In this document: piece after piece, positions 14,740 through 23,703 of the stretch | Layout of the letters: each line of letters starts with the position of its first letter | Numbering within the stretch: position 1 is the stretch's first letter | Notes under the pieces: generated by a model | What the model was told of the DNA's origin: nothing | Databases searched by the model: none | What the model saw: the letters and a program-made list of their open reading frames with translations, nothing else | Made by a program: the position numbers and the translations under genes | NCBI GenBank assembly: GCA_049515555.1 | Contig: JBEKTY010000119.1 | Location: 1 to 30,437 of the forward strand | Reading direction: 5' to 3' | Length of the DNA stretch: 30,437 bases | Origin: JBEKTY01 sp049515555 | Lineage (GTDB): Bacteria; Planctomycetota; Planctomycetia; Pirellulales; Thermoguttaceae

Positions 14740-17454
14740 GTGTCCCGCCAATCCCCGGGATCTGCTTTTCTGATCGGGTTGATCTTGCTTGCCGTGCGGT
14801 TGTGCTTGCCAGATGTCACGCGGGCCGACGACGCGGAGGAATTCGTCCGGCTGGACGGCGAGGCGTGGCAGCAATGTTCGACCGGCAAATACGCCGAGAT
14901 GGAACGTACTGCGCAGAAAATGAAAGAACTTGCCGAGGGCGGGCTCAACCGGCAGCCCCTTCGTTTGGCCGACGCACTGCGGTACCTCGGTATTGCCGTA
15001 GAAAGCCAGAAGCGTTACACGGAGGCCGAGCCGCTTTACAAGCGATCATTGGCGATCCGCGAAAAGGCCCTGGGGCCGGATCATCTCGACGTGGCGAAGA
15101 GCTTGAACAACCTGGCGCGTCTCTACTGGAAAATGGGCCAATACGCAGGGGCGGAACCGCTGTACCGGCGAAGCCTGAAGATTTGCGAGTCGCGGCTCGG
15201 GCCGCACCATCCCGACGTGGCGCAGAGCCTGAACAACCTGGCCGTCCTTTACGGCGACATGGGCCAATACGCCAAGGCCGAGCCGCTGTACCGGCGCAGC
15301 CTCAAGATCCAAGAGTCCCAGCTCGGGCCGAATCATCCCGACCTGGCGACGAACCTGAACAACCTGGCGAACCTGTACGAGGACATGGCCCAGTACGCGC
15401 GGGCGGAACCGCTGTACCAGCGGAGCCTCCGGATCCGCCAGTCCCAGTTCGGGCCCGATCATCCCGACGTGGCGCAGAGCCTGCACAACCTGGCGGTCCT
15501 GTACTGGAACATGGGCCAATACACCCAGGCCGGGCCGCTCTACCAGCGCAGCCTCAAGATCCAGGAGTCCGCGCTCGGGCCGGATCATCCCGACGTGGCG
15601 CAGAACCTGGGTAATCTGGCCCTCCTTCACGCGGCGAGCGAGCACTGGCCCGCGGCCGTCGCCGAGACCGACCGTGCGCGGCGGATCGTCCGCCGCCACG
15701 TGGCCCGCACCTTACCCGCCCTTAGCGAAAAAGAGCAACTTGCCTTTCTCCAGACACAAGATGAAATGCGGCTTCACATAGCCTTGTCGCTGGGGCTACA
15801 CGAGCGGGCCGATGCGGAGATTGCCATGCGGTCGGCGGGATGGGTCCTCAATGGCAAGGCCGTGGCCCAGGAAGTGCTCGCCCAGCGGGCCCTCCTGGCC
15901 ACCGAAGGTACCGACCCGACGCTGGCCGACCTGGTCAAGCAATTGCTGGCCGTCCGTAGCCGACTGGCTTCCATGAGCATGACCCTTTCCAAGGCCGGGC
16001 AAGAGGCCCACTACCGCCAGCAGTTGCAGACACTCAACCAGCAGGAACAAGAGCTATCGAGGCAACTCGGTCAGGCCACCGGCCGCGACACCAGCGGTGA
16101 TCCTTGGGTCGAACCGGCCACCGTGCGAAAATCGCTGGCCAAGGATGCGGTCCTGATCGAAGTGGCACGTTTTCGCGTGTGGGGCTATAAGGAGAAAAAA
16201 TGGCTGCCGCCGCATTACGCCGCTTGGCTCATTCCGGCTGAGGGGCAGGGCCAAGTCTCAGTCGTCGATCTGGGTGAAGCCCTGAAGATCAACGATGCCG
16301 TGCAGACCGCCCGAAATGCCTTGGAGAAGGCCGCAACGACCATCGCCAAGTCCGGTGAGGCCGAGGCTGAATCGCAGCTCCGACGTGCGATGCACAACGT
16401 GACCGAGCTGGTCTTCGAGCCGCTGGAAAAGCATTTTGGAAACGCCCGGCAGTTGATCGTTAGCCCCGACGCCAGCTTGTGGCTGATCCCCTGGGGGGCC
16501 CTTCCCTTGCCCGGTGGTCAGTACACCGTTGAGAAATACCAAATCCATTACGTGATTAGCGGCCGCGACCTGGTGAGCCCGGCCACCGGCGCAGGGCAGA
16601 AAACCAGCCAGCCGATCCTGTTTGCCAATCCCGATTACGACCTGACACCAACCAATGTGGAAGCCGCCACGCAGGCCGTGTTGCGCATCGCGACTCCTGT
16701 GGAACAGGTGGCCAGCAGCCGGGGTATGCGGAGCCTGAGCACTTTGGGACGGGTGGGGCGGCTGCCCGGCACGGCCGACGAGGCGGCCGCCATCAAGCCC
16801 AGCGTGGCCCGCTACGCCGGTGCCAAGCCCGTGCTCTACGAGGACCGATACGCGCTGGAAGGCGTTTTCAAGGCCATGCACCGGCCGCAGGTGTTGGTGC
16901 TGAGCACCCACGGCTTCTTCTTCCCCGATCAAGAGGTAGAGCACCATGACGAGCGGTCGGCAGTGTTGGCCGAGGAAGGATCCAAGGGGCGTGCCGTGCT
17001 GACCACCGGAGGCAAGCCGCTGGAGAACCCGCTGTTGCGGTGCGGTCTGTTGTTGGCTGGCTGTAATCAGTGTGCGGCGGAGGCGTCGGCGCAAGTAGAC
17101 GACGGGATCTTGACCGGCCTAGAGATCGTGGGAACGGATCTGCGGGGGGCGGAGTTGGTGGTGCTTAGTGCCTGCGAGACGGGTTTGGGCCAGGTTCGCA
17201 ATGGCGAAGGAGTGGCGGGTTTGCGGCAGGCGTTTCAGTTGGCCGGGGCCAAGGCGGTTGTCGCCACGCTGTGGCAGATCCCGGACGAGGAGACGGTGGC
17301 GCTGATGACCGACTTCTTTACGAACCTATCGGCAGGCAAGACTAAGGCCGAGGCGTTACGCAACGCCCAGTTGGCCCAGATCAAGGCCCGTCGTGCGGCC
17401 CGCTCCGCAGCCCATCCATTCTACTGGGCCGCATTTACCTTGACGGGAAAGTAA
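14740..17454 (+). CDS. TPR-CHAT protein (caspase-like protease domain)
   Basis: GTG at 14740 is preceded by GGAGG at eight bases and begins a signal-like segment, SAFLIGLILLAVRLCLP, so the 904-aa product is probably exported or membrane-anchored. Five 42-residue kinesin-light-chain-type TPRs fill residues 94-303, built on AEPLYRRSL and LGPxHPDVAQSLNNLA. A helical linker follows, then a C-terminal CHAT domain with ASLWLIPWGALPL, LSTHG (His724) and SACETG (Cys812), the catalytic dyad of caspase-like peptidases. The dyad is intact, so proteolysis is plausible. The frame opens further upstream (14590) but without a ribosome site. TPR-CHAT proteins are common in planctomycetes; some relatives act in defence, most are unstudied. 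No gasdermin-like or other effector gene is adjacent. Confidence 0.93.
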   Translation: MSRQSPGSAFLIGLILLAVRLCLPDVTRADDAEEFVRLDGEAWQQCSTGKYAEMERTAQKMKELAEGGLNRQPLRLADALRYLGIAVESQKRYTEAEPLYKRSLAIREKALGPDHLDVAKSLNNLARLYWKMGQYAGAEPLYRRSLKICESRLGPHHPDVAQSLNNLAVLYGDMGQYAKAEPLYRRSLKIQESQLGPNHPDLATNLNNLANLYEDMAQYARAEPLYQRSLRIRQSQFGPDHPDVAQSLHNLAVLYWNMGQYTQAGPLYQRSLKIQESALGPDHPDVAQNLGNLALLHAASEHWPAAVAETDRARRIVRRHVARTLPALSEKEQLAFLQTQDEMRLHIALSLGLHERADAEIAMRSAGWVLNGKAVAQEVLAQRALLATEGTDPTLADLVKQLLAVRSRLASMSMTLSKAGQEAHYRQQLQTLNQQEQELSRQLGQATGRDTSGDPWVEPATVRKSLAKDAVLIEVARFRVWGYKEKKWLPPHYAAWLIPAEGQGQVSVVDLGEALKINDAVQTARNALEKAATTIAKSGEAEAESQLRRAMHNVTELVFEPLEKHFGNARQLIVSPDASLWLIPWGALPLPGGQYTVEKYQIHYVISGRDLVSPATGAGQKTSQPILFANPDYDLTPTNVEAATQAVLRIATPVEQVASSRGMRSLSTLGRVGRLPGTADEAAAIKPSVARYAGAKPVLYEDRYALEGVFKAMHRPQVLVLSTHGFFFPDQEVEHHDERSAVLAEEGSKGRAVLTTGGKPLENPLLRCGLLLAGCNQCAAEASAQVDDGILTGLEIVGTDLRGAELVVLSACETGLGQVRNGEGVAGLRQAFQLAGAKAVVATLWQIPDEETVALMTDFFTNLSAGKTKAEALRNAQLAQIKARRAARSAAHPFYWAAFTLTGK
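15019..15648 (+). repeat. Five 126-bp tandem repeats encoding TPRs
   Basis: The DNA repeats with a period of 126 bases, five times, in frame. Units share long near-identical stretches (for example GCGGAACCGCTGTACC and CATCCCGACGTGGCG). The high nucleotide similarity implies recent duplication or gene conversion of repeat units. Confidence 0.85.
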
Positions 17455-17539
17455 GTTCGATTGAGAAGCGGGGATCGTACTCCTGACGGCACACGGCGAG
17501 CCGTTACACACTTGTTACATCCTGCCTCGCCGTACCGGC

Positions 17540-17545
17540 TATAAT
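17540..17545 (+). promoter_or_regulatory. -10 element TATAAT for the SIMPL gene
   Basis: A perfect TATAAT lies about 49 bases before the ATG at 17594. TTACAT (17515-17520) sits 19 bases upstream as a weak -35. A ribosome site AAAGGA follows before the start codon. Confidence 0.45.
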
Positions 17546-17593
17546 GAGCAGGTTCACTCTTCGATCCGACTCGTTCACTGAAAGGACCAACGC

Positions 17594-18376
17594 ATGGGAA
17601 GACTGCTCACAGCGACGATATTGATTGCCCTCACCGCATCGACGCTTGACGCTCAACAATCCCCGAGCGTTGACACTCCCAAGATCACCGTCACCGGCGA
17701 AGCGCTCGTCTACGCCAAGCCGGACAAGGTCATCCTCAACTTCGGGATCGAGACGCGCGACACGCAGTTGCTCGTGGCCAAACACAAGAATGCCGACATC
17801 TGGAAGAAGGCTGCTGCGGCGATCAAGGAAAGCGGCGTGCCCGACAAGGACGTGCAGACCGACTACCTCTCCATCGAGCCGCGATACAAGCCCCCCTACG
17901 ACAGCGTAGATCCGCCGATTGGTTACGTGACTCGCAATATGTTCGTCGTGACGCTATCCGATCCGGCGAAGGTGGAGTCGCTGATCTCGCAGATGCTGGA
18001 AGTCGGCGTAAACCACGTCAACGGCGTCGAGTTCCAAACCACGCAGTTCAAGCAGCATCGGGAGTCGGCCCGTAAATTGGCGCTCAAGGCGGCGAGGGAG
18101 AAGGCCGAGAAGATGGTGGCGGTGCTGGGATGCACCATCGGCAGGCCACTGGCGATCAACGAATCCTACGGCGGCGGCTCCTGGTACTTCTCCAGTTGGT
18201 CCGGCTGGGGCTATGGGCGGTCGTCGGGGGGCATGTCGCAGAACGTGATTCAGGACCAACGTGGATCGGGCGGTGAAAACCCCGAGTCGATGGCGTTGGG
18301 AAAAATCTCTATTCGGGCGGGCGTATCCGTGACCTTCGAGCTGAAGGACGGCAGCGCCGAGACGAAGAAACCCTAA
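17594..18376 (+). CDS. Secreted SIMPL (DUF541) domain protein
   Basis: This 260-aa protein has a signal peptide (RLLTATILIALTASTLDAQ) and the SIMPL/DUF541 layout: ITVTGEALVYAKPDKVILNF at the N-terminus, KDVQTDYLSIEPRY in the middle, then VNHVNGVEFQ and a helix KLALKAAREKAEKMVAVLGC. The family occurs in the periplasm or cell envelope of many bacteria (E. coli YggE relatives), where it is tied to oxidative-stress tolerance; biochemistry is poorly defined. A Gly/Ser/Trp-rich loop (about 195-220) is specific to this copy. AAAGGA precedes the ATG. Confidence 0.88.
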   Translation: MGRLLTATILIALTASTLDAQQSPSVDTPKITVTGEALVYAKPDKVILNFGIETRDTQLLVAKHKNADIWKKAAAAIKESGVPDKDVQTDYLSIEPRYKPPYDSVDPPIGYVTRNMFVVTLSDPAKVESLISQMLEVGVNHVNGVEFQTTQFKQHRESARKLALKAAREKAEKMVAVLGCTIGRPLAINESYGGGSWYFSSWSGWGYGRSSGGMSQNVIQDQRGSGGENPESMALGKISIRAGVSVTFELKDGSAETKKP

Positions 18377-18470
18377 CGGCACACAGGCTTGATGACCGTG
18401 GCATGCCGGGCAGGAATGAGCCGGACACGCAGCTCGGCGTCCGGCCCATCCCGCCCCACCTGACCATCAG

Positions 18471-19088
18471 CTACGCGGCGGCGGGCCTGCCATCCTCCGC
18501 CTCGCCGGTGAACTCGCGCCACGACTCGGCCATTTCACGGCGAAGTTGCGAAACCCTGCCCTCGCTCACCTTGAACTTGCGGGCGGCGTCGTGGGTGCGG
18601 TTGCCGAGGGAGAGGAACCGTGCCACCTTGCGGTCGCGACGGCTGAGCGTATCGAGCCACGCGGGGAAGTCGATCCGGCTGGCGGCCAACTCGGCGGGGG
18701 TGCAGGTGTTGTCGGAGATGAGAATTTCCTCCCAGCAGTTCTCTTCTTCGTCGAAGTGGTCGAGCCTTACGACGGTGATGTTCTTCGCGCGCTGGCAATA
18801 GCGGGAAGAGATGTCGTTGCAGTTGAGGCTGCCTCCCGTCATGCGCCCGTCCCTCACCTGGGCCACACCGTGGCGGGCCAAGACGCTGGCGTAGGCGAGA
18901 TCGAGCTTGTTCAACTCGGCCAGGCGGGCGACGGCGCAGCAGGCGTTGCAGATCGTGGCCTGAACGCACTCCTCGCGGCCCTCGGGATCGAGGTGACGAA
19001 AGGCGATGCGGGCGTGCCTACGGATGGCGGGAAGCAGCCGCAGGAAAAGGGCTTGCCAATCGGGAGACGAACATGCAGTGCAGATCAT
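18471..19088 (-). CDS. Sigma-70-like DNA-binding protein, 205 aa
   Basis: AGGAGGT seven bases upstream selects the ATG at 19088. The N-terminal half (WQALFLRLLPAIRRHARIAF, then REECVQATICNACCAVARL) has the layout of sigma region 2. The C-terminal part (about 155-195: WLDTLSRRDRKVARFLSLG, AARKFKVSEGRVSQLRREMA) is a clear region 4-type helix-turn-helix. The middle, rich in Asn, Cys and Ser (GGSLNCNDISSRYCQRAKN), is unusual for an ECF factor. It may be a diverged sigma factor of a mobile region or a regulator derived from one. It is the only minus-strand gene between 14 and 30 kb. Confidence 0.75.
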   Translation of the reverse strand: MICTACSSPDWQALFLRLLPAIRRHARIAFRHLDPEGREECVQATICNACCAVARLAELNKLDLAYASVLARHGVAQVRDGRMTGGSLNCNDISSRYCQRAKNITVVRLDHFDEEENCWEEILISDNTCTPAELAASRIDFPAWLDTLSRRDRKVARFLSLGNRTHDAARKFKVSEGRVSQLRREMAESWREFTGEAEDGRPAAA

Positions 19089-19112
19089 TCGGGGTGACCT
19101 CCTGATAGCTAC

Positions 19113-19136
19113 GGCCACCCCGTGACCGGGGCGGCC
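19113..19136. promoter_or_regulatory. Hairpin in the 5' leader of the sigma-like gene
   Basis: GGCC-A-CCCCG pairs with CGGGG-C-GGCC around a TGAC loop, a 10-bp stem with one mismatch. It begins 25 bases upstream of the sigma-like ATG on the minus strand, just above its SD, so it could act on translation or as an operator. Confidence 0.45.
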
Positions 19137-19402
19137 ACGCGGGGGAATGGGGAAGCGCGAACCGCCCTGGCATTTGCAGGGCAAAATAACGAGCGGGACC
19201 ACAGCGCAACGAGCAGCGCGATCCGAAACGCGAAAACCCCATCAACCGACCGGAAATGGTCGATCAAAGGGGCTTTCGGGGCGAAAATGATGGGTTGCAA
19301 GAGCTAGGCTTCGCACCCTGTACTTATGACGCGATTTCGACCCCGATTTGCGCCTTGCACCGCTTGGAACAGCCATACGTAGATTCTCGCGACGAGCTAC
19401 GC

Positions 19403-19408
19403 TAGAAT
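19403..19408 (+). promoter_or_regulatory. -10-like element for the kinase gene
   Basis: TAGAAT lies about 30 bases before the ATG at 19439, with GAGGAA as ribosome site. No good -35 is visible. The rest of the 350-base gap (19089-19438) shows the hairpin above and no coding signal. Confidence 0.3.
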
Positions 19409-19438
19409 GGGGGGCGTCCCGCTCTTGCGAGGAAGACT

Positions 19439-22400
19439 ATGGCGGTTGCCCTCGAACAGTTCGTCAAGCAGCTTGCCGATTCCGGTGTCATCGCCCCCGG
19501 CAAGCTGGAGAACTTCATTCCGCCCAAAGCCTCGCCCAAGGACGCCCAGGAACTTGCCCGGCAGCTCGTCCAGAGCAAGCACCTGACGAAGTTCCAGGTC
19601 CAGGAAATTTATTCGGGGCGGGCGAAATCGCTGATCCTCGGCAACTACACGATCTTGGACAAGATCGGTGAAGGTGGTATGGGACAGGTCTTCAAGGCCG
19701 AGCATCGCCGCATGAAGCGAACCGTGGCGATCAAGATGCTGCCCAAAGCGGTAACGAAGGATGCGGCTGCGGTGGCACGCTTTCAACGAGAGGTCGAAGC
19801 CGCAGCCAAGCTCAGCCACCCGAACATTGTCGCCGCCTACGACGCAGACGAAGCCAATGGCGTCCACTTCCTGGTCATGGAATACGTCGAGGGCCAAGAC
19901 CTCTCAGCCCTGGTCAAGGCGAATGGCCCGCTTCCGGTCGCTAAAGCGGTCAACTACATCCTGCAATCGGCCCGTGGCCTGGAGTTCGCCCATGGGGAGG
20001 GCGTCATCCATCGAGACATCAAGCCCGCCAACCTGCTGCTCGACAAGAAGGGCACGGTCAAGATTCTGGACATGGGCCTGGCCCGCATCGAAACGGGCGG
20101 CAACGCACCCAGTCAGGCCGAACTGACCGGCACCGGGGCGGTGATGGGCACGGTCGATTACATGGCCCCCGAGCAGGCCCTCAGCACCAAGCACGCCGAT
20201 GCCAGGGCCGACATTTACAGCTTGGGCTGCACGCTGTACTACCTGCTCACCGGCAAACCCGCCTACGAGGGCGATACGCTGATGGCAAGGCTCCTGGCCC
20301 ATAGGGAATCGCCGATTCCTTCTCTGGGGGCCGACGTGCCGGAACAGGTTCAGGCCGTCTTCGAGAAGATGGTTGCCAAGACGGTCGAGGAGCGCTACCA
20401 GACGATGAGCGAGGTTGTGGCCGAGTTGGAGGCGATCTTGGGTGTATCGGCCGGTCGGTCGGCTGCCCGCGCGTCGGAAGAGCCCTCCAGCGCGGCCTTG
20501 GCCCAGAGCCTGGCGTTTTTGCAGGAAGACAAGCCGGTCGGTGCGCTAACCCGGCAGAAGAAGCCCACGGCCGCGGAGCGAGCCCAGCCGCATATCGGCC
20601 CGGAACGCAACACAGGCTCGAAGATCCTCGGCAAGGCCCTCGGAGCGGTCGCCAACGTTTGTCGCAAGCCACTGGTGCTGGTGGGCATTGCGGGCGGTCT
20701 GGTCTTGCTGCTGGGGGTCATCCTGACGATCACCCTCCGCCACGGGATGCTGACGGTCGAGATCGACGAGCAACTGGGCAAGGACGTGCAAGTGGCCGTT
20801 AGCCAAGGCGGCCAGAAAGTTCAACTGGTGGATGCCAAGTCGGGCTGGACGCTCAGCCTCAGCGCGGGCAAGTACGACCTTGCCGTCCAGGGTGACGCCG
20901 ACGACTTCCAGCTTGACCCCGGCAGCATTACCGTTACGCACGGTGGCCAGGTAAAGGTCAAGGTGACGCTCAAACCGCCCCCGCCCGCCGTCGCCCCGTT
21001 CGACGCCACGAAAGCTAAAGAGCACCAGGAAGCGTGGTCAAAGCACCTGGGCATGCCGCTGGAGATCACCAACTCCATCGGCATGAAGCTCGTGCTCATT
21101 CCGCCGGGCGAGTTTCAAATGGGCTCGCCCAAAGAACTAATCGAAGAGGAGTTGAAGAGACCTGATACTGAGCAGTGGTACAAGGAGCGTGTGCCGGGCG
21201 AAGGGCCACAGCACCGGGTGCGGATCACAAGGCCGTTTTACTTCGGTGTGTACTTAGTGACGCAGCAAGAGTACCAGCGGGTCATGGGGACCAACCCCAG
21301 CGAGTTCTCGGCCACGGGCAAGAGCAAAGAGAAGGTAGCCGGTCAGGACACGAAACGGTTTCCTGTGGAGTGTGTGTCGTGGGACGATGCGGTGGAGTTC
21401 TGCCGCAAACTGTCGCAGATGCCAGAGGAGCGGTCGGCGGGGCACAGGTATGTTCTACCTTCGGAGGCGCAATGGGAGTATGCCTGCCGTGCGGGGAACG
21501 CGGGTCGGTACGGCTTCAGTTTGGGCGGCAAGGCGGTTCCCAAGGAGTACGACGAGAACGGGCTTTCCGACTACGGGTGGTTCGGCAATTCCGCTGGCAT
21601 GACGCACGCAGTGGGTCTCAAGCGGCCTAGCGCATGGGGATTGTATGACATGCACGGGAATGTGTGTGAGTGGTGTCAGGACTGGTACGACAAGGATTAT
21701 TATACGAACACGTCTACGGATGATCCGCTGGGGCCTCCCGGAGGCTTGCACCGCGTGCTTCGCGGCGGTAGCTGGTACGGCCCGGCGAGGCTCTGCCGGT
21801 CTGCGTTCCGCGACCGCGAGGAGCCTGGGAACCGTCACATTAGCCTGGGCTTCCGCGTCTCCCAAGTTCTGGCGGACACTGCGGCTGGGCACGCAAAACT
21901 GAGCCATGCCACCAATGCCGCACAACTTTCCGTTGGCTCGACCGCCAACAAGCCACTGGCCCTCGTCGATCCCACCTTCCAGCGATGGATGAAGGAGGTT
22001 GCCGCCCTGCCCGCCGAGAAACAGGTGGCGGCCGTCGCCAAGAAATTGCAGGAACTCAATCCGGGCTTCGATGGGAATGTCAAAGGTCTGGGACAACCCG
22101 CGCCCAACATCGCGAACGGCGTGGTCGTCGGGTTCGAGTTTAGCACGGACAAAGTGACGGACATTTCGCCGGTGCGGGCGCTCGAACGATTGAGGTCACT
22201 CTATTGTGGTGGTACCTGGGGTAGTGACAGAAGCGAGTTCTCCGACCTGTCGCCGCTGAAAGGGATGTCTCTCACGAGCCTGGATTGCCACGACACGCAG
22301 GTAACCGACCTATCCCCGCTAAAAGGGATGCCTCTGAGAATCCTTGACCTCCACAGTACACACGTATCCGATCTATCGCCGCTCAAAGGGATGCCTCTGA

Positions 22401-22747
22401 CCAACCTGCAATGCCAGATCACGCCGGTATCCGACCTGTCGCCGCTCAAAGGGATGCCTCTGGCGATCCTGTGGTGCGTTTGCACGCGGGTGTCCGACCT
22501 GTCGCCGCTCAGAGGGATGCCTCTGACGAGATTGTTCGTCTACGACACACAGATATCGGACTTGTCGCCACTTGAAGGGATGAACTTGACTGAGACTCAT
22601 TTCACGCCCAAGAACATCACCAAGGGGCTGGACGTAATCCGCCAGATGAAGAGCCTCAAGACCATCGGCATTAGTTACCAAGAAAAGGACCAGTTCCAGC
22701 CCGCCGAGTTCTGGAAGAAGTACGACGCCGGAGAGTTCAACAAGTAG
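19439..22747 (+). CDS. Membrane Ser/Thr protein kinase fused to FGE-sulfatase domain and LRRs
   Basis: This 1102-aa protein has, in order: a planctomycete kinase leader (1-65), a Hanks-type kinase (70-345) with GEGGMGQVF, VAIK (Lys99), HRDIKPANLL (Asp193, Lys195), DMG in place of DFG (Asp211) and APEQ, a membrane helix (about 411-433, PLVLVGIAGGLVLLLGVI), a beta-rich segment, a formylglycine-generating-enzyme-like domain (about 540-830: NSIGMKLVLIPPGEFQMGS, VSWDDAVEFCRKL, LPSEAQWEYACRAG, DMHGNVCEWCQDWY, VLRGGSWYG), and six 21-residue leucine-rich repeats (936-1061). The kinase is cytoplasmic and the rest outside. In the FGE domain only the second cysteine of the usual active pair is visible (Cys786), so formylglycine synthesis is unlikely; it probably serves as a ligand- or protein-binding module. 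GAGGAA precedes the ATG. Confidence 0.93.
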   Translation: MAVALEQFVKQLADSGVIAPGKLENFIPPKASPKDAQELARQLVQSKHLTKFQVQEIYSGRAKSLILGNYTILDKIGEGGMGQVFKAEHRRMKRTVAIKMLPKAVTKDAAAVARFQREVEAAAKLSHPNIVAAYDADEANGVHFLVMEYVEGQDLSALVKANGPLPVAKAVNYILQSARGLEFAHGEGVIHRDIKPANLLLDKKGTVKILDMGLARIETGGNAPSQAELTGTGAVMGTVDYMAPEQALSTKHADARADIYSLGCTLYYLLTGKPAYEGDTLMARLLAHRESPIPSLGADVPEQVQAVFEKMVAKTVEERYQTMSEVVAELEAILGVSAGRSAARASEEPSSAALAQSLAFLQEDKPVGALTRQKKPTAAERAQPHIGPERNTGSKILGKALGAVANVCRKPLVLVGIAGGLVLLLGVILTITLRHGMLTVEIDEQLGKDVQVAVSQGGQKVQLVDAKSGWTLSLSAGKYDLAVQGDADDFQLDPGSITVTHGGQVKVKVTLKPPPPAVAPFDATKAKEHQEAWSKHLGMPLEITNSIGMKLVLIPPGEFQMGSPKELIEEELKRPDTEQWYKERVPGEGPQHRVRITRPFYFGVYLVTQQEYQRVMGTNPSEFSATGKSKEKVAGQDTKRFPVECVSWDDAVEFCRKLSQMPEERSAGHRYVLPSEAQWEYACRAGNAGRYGFSLGGKAVPKEYDENGLSDYGWFGNSAGMTHAVGLKRPSAWGLYDMHGNVCEWCQDWYDKDYYTNTSTDDPLGPPGGLHRVLRGGSWYGPARLCRSAFRDREEPGNRHISLGFRVSQVLADTAAGHAKLSHATNAAQLSVGSTANKPLALVDPTFQRWMKEVAALPAEKQVAAVAKKLQELNPGFDGNVKGLGQPAPNIANGVVVGFEFSTDKVTDISPVRALERLRSLYCGGTWGSDRSEFSDLSPLKGMSLTSLDCHDTQVTDLSPLKGMPLRILDLHSTHVSDLSPLKGMPLTNLQCQITPVSDLSPLKGMPLAILWCVCTRVSDLSPLRGMPLTRLFVYDTQISDLSPLEGMNLTETHFTPKNITKGLDVIRQMKSLKTIGISYQEKDQFQPAEFWKKYDAGEFNK
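22244..22621 (+). repeat. Six 63-bp tandem repeats encoding LRRs
   Basis: Period of exactly 63 bases, six units, each starting with the codons for DLSPL. Shared blocks such as CTGTCGCCGCT and AAAGGGATGCCTCTG make the units close in DNA while the remaining codons vary, as in rapidly evolving LRR arrays. Confidence 0.85.
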
Positions 22748-22773
22748 ATTCTGTTCCGCTGCGTGAGATACAT

Positions 22774-23703
22774 ATGCCGGTTATGTTGCCCGAAATCCGC
22801 GTTGGTCAGCCCCTTCGACACGAAGCCCTGACCGTTTTTCCCCTGTTCACCAGCCGGGCCAGCGGCTTGGAATACCTCGTGTCCGACGAAGCCATGGAGG
22901 GCGGTTCGGTGGCTGTGGAAGAAGTGAGCGAAGCCGGATCGGTGCCCACCTTGACCGTCGATAATCGCGGCGACACGCTGGTTCTTTTCATCGAAGGGGA
23001 GGAGCTGCGTGGGGCAAGGCAGAACCGAGTCTTGAACACGAGCGCGCTGGCCGCCGCCAGGAAGAAGACCACGATTCCGGTTTCCTGCGTAGAACGCGGG
23101 CGGTGGGGCTACAAGACCCGCAATTTCGAGTCGAGCGAAACCCGTTCCTCCACCAGCATCTTGTATGCGATCAAGTCGTCCGTGGCCAAGTCTCTCAAGG
23201 CAGACCAGGGGCACCAGTCCGACCAGAAAGAGGTCTGGGCGGAGATTGACCGAGTTCAGAATGCTCTGGGGACTGCTTCTCCCACCAGTGCACTCAGCGA
23301 CACGTATGACTCGTGCCAGCAGCGGATCTCGGAGTTCCAAGAGAAACTCCCCTACGTGGAAGGTGCCACGGGGCTGGCCGTTGCCATCGGCGACAAGATC
23401 GTCGCCCTCGACCTGTTCGACAAGCCCGCTACCTGCCGGAAGGTCTGGAAGCGACTGCTTTCCGGCCTGGTGCTGGATGCCCTGGAAGCCCAACCCGGCG
23501 ACATGCAGGTTGAGGTTGACCAGGTTGAGCGGGTGATAGCCAGTGTAAGCAACCTGCCGTGGGAAAAGGCCGACCAAGTTGGCGAAGGCGAGGAATACCG
23601 GGCTTCTGCTGACGGCCTATTGGCTTCGGCGCTGGTCTACCAAGGTGTGCCGGTCCATGCCAGCGCCGTGGCCGAACGGAATTGGTTGACGAACGGGTGG
23701 TAG
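22774..23703 (+). CDS. ARPP-1 domain protein
   Basis: The 309-aa protein carries the ARPP-1 signature: EALTVFPLF near the start, then GSVPTLTVDNRGDTLVLFIE, GEELRGARQNRVLNTSALAA, and TIPVSCVERGRWGY. ARPP-1 (ARG and Rhodanese-Phosphatase-superfamily-associated Protein domain) was named from gene neighbourhoods of ADP-ribosylglycohydrolase and phosphatase genes. Here no such partner lies nearby; the flanking genes are the kinase and the lamin-tail protein. No signal peptide is seen. It follows the kinase by 26 bases in the same direction and may share its transcript. No good SD precedes the ATG at 22774; an ATG at 22783 is an alternative. Confidence 0.85.
   Translation: MPVMLPEIRVGQPLRHEALTVFPLFTSRASGLEYLVSDEAMEGGSVAVEEVSEAGSVPTLTVDNRGDTLVLFIEGEELRGARQNRVLNTSALAAARKKTTIPVSCVERGRWGYKTRNFESSETRSSTSILYAIKSSVAKSLKADQGHQSDQKEVWAEIDRVQNALGTASPTSALSDTYDSCQQRISEFQEKLPYVEGATGLAVAIGDKIVALDLFDKPATCRKVWKRLLSGLVLDALEAQPGDMQVEVDQVERVIASVSNLPWEKADQVGEGEEYRASADGLLASALVYQGVPVHASAVAERNWLTNGW

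Noticed and set aside
15019..15648. Possible CRISPR array or satellite repeat
   Set aside because: The repeats are in frame, 126 bp long, without spacers, and encode TPR units. The 63-bp repeats at 22244 likewise encode LRRs.
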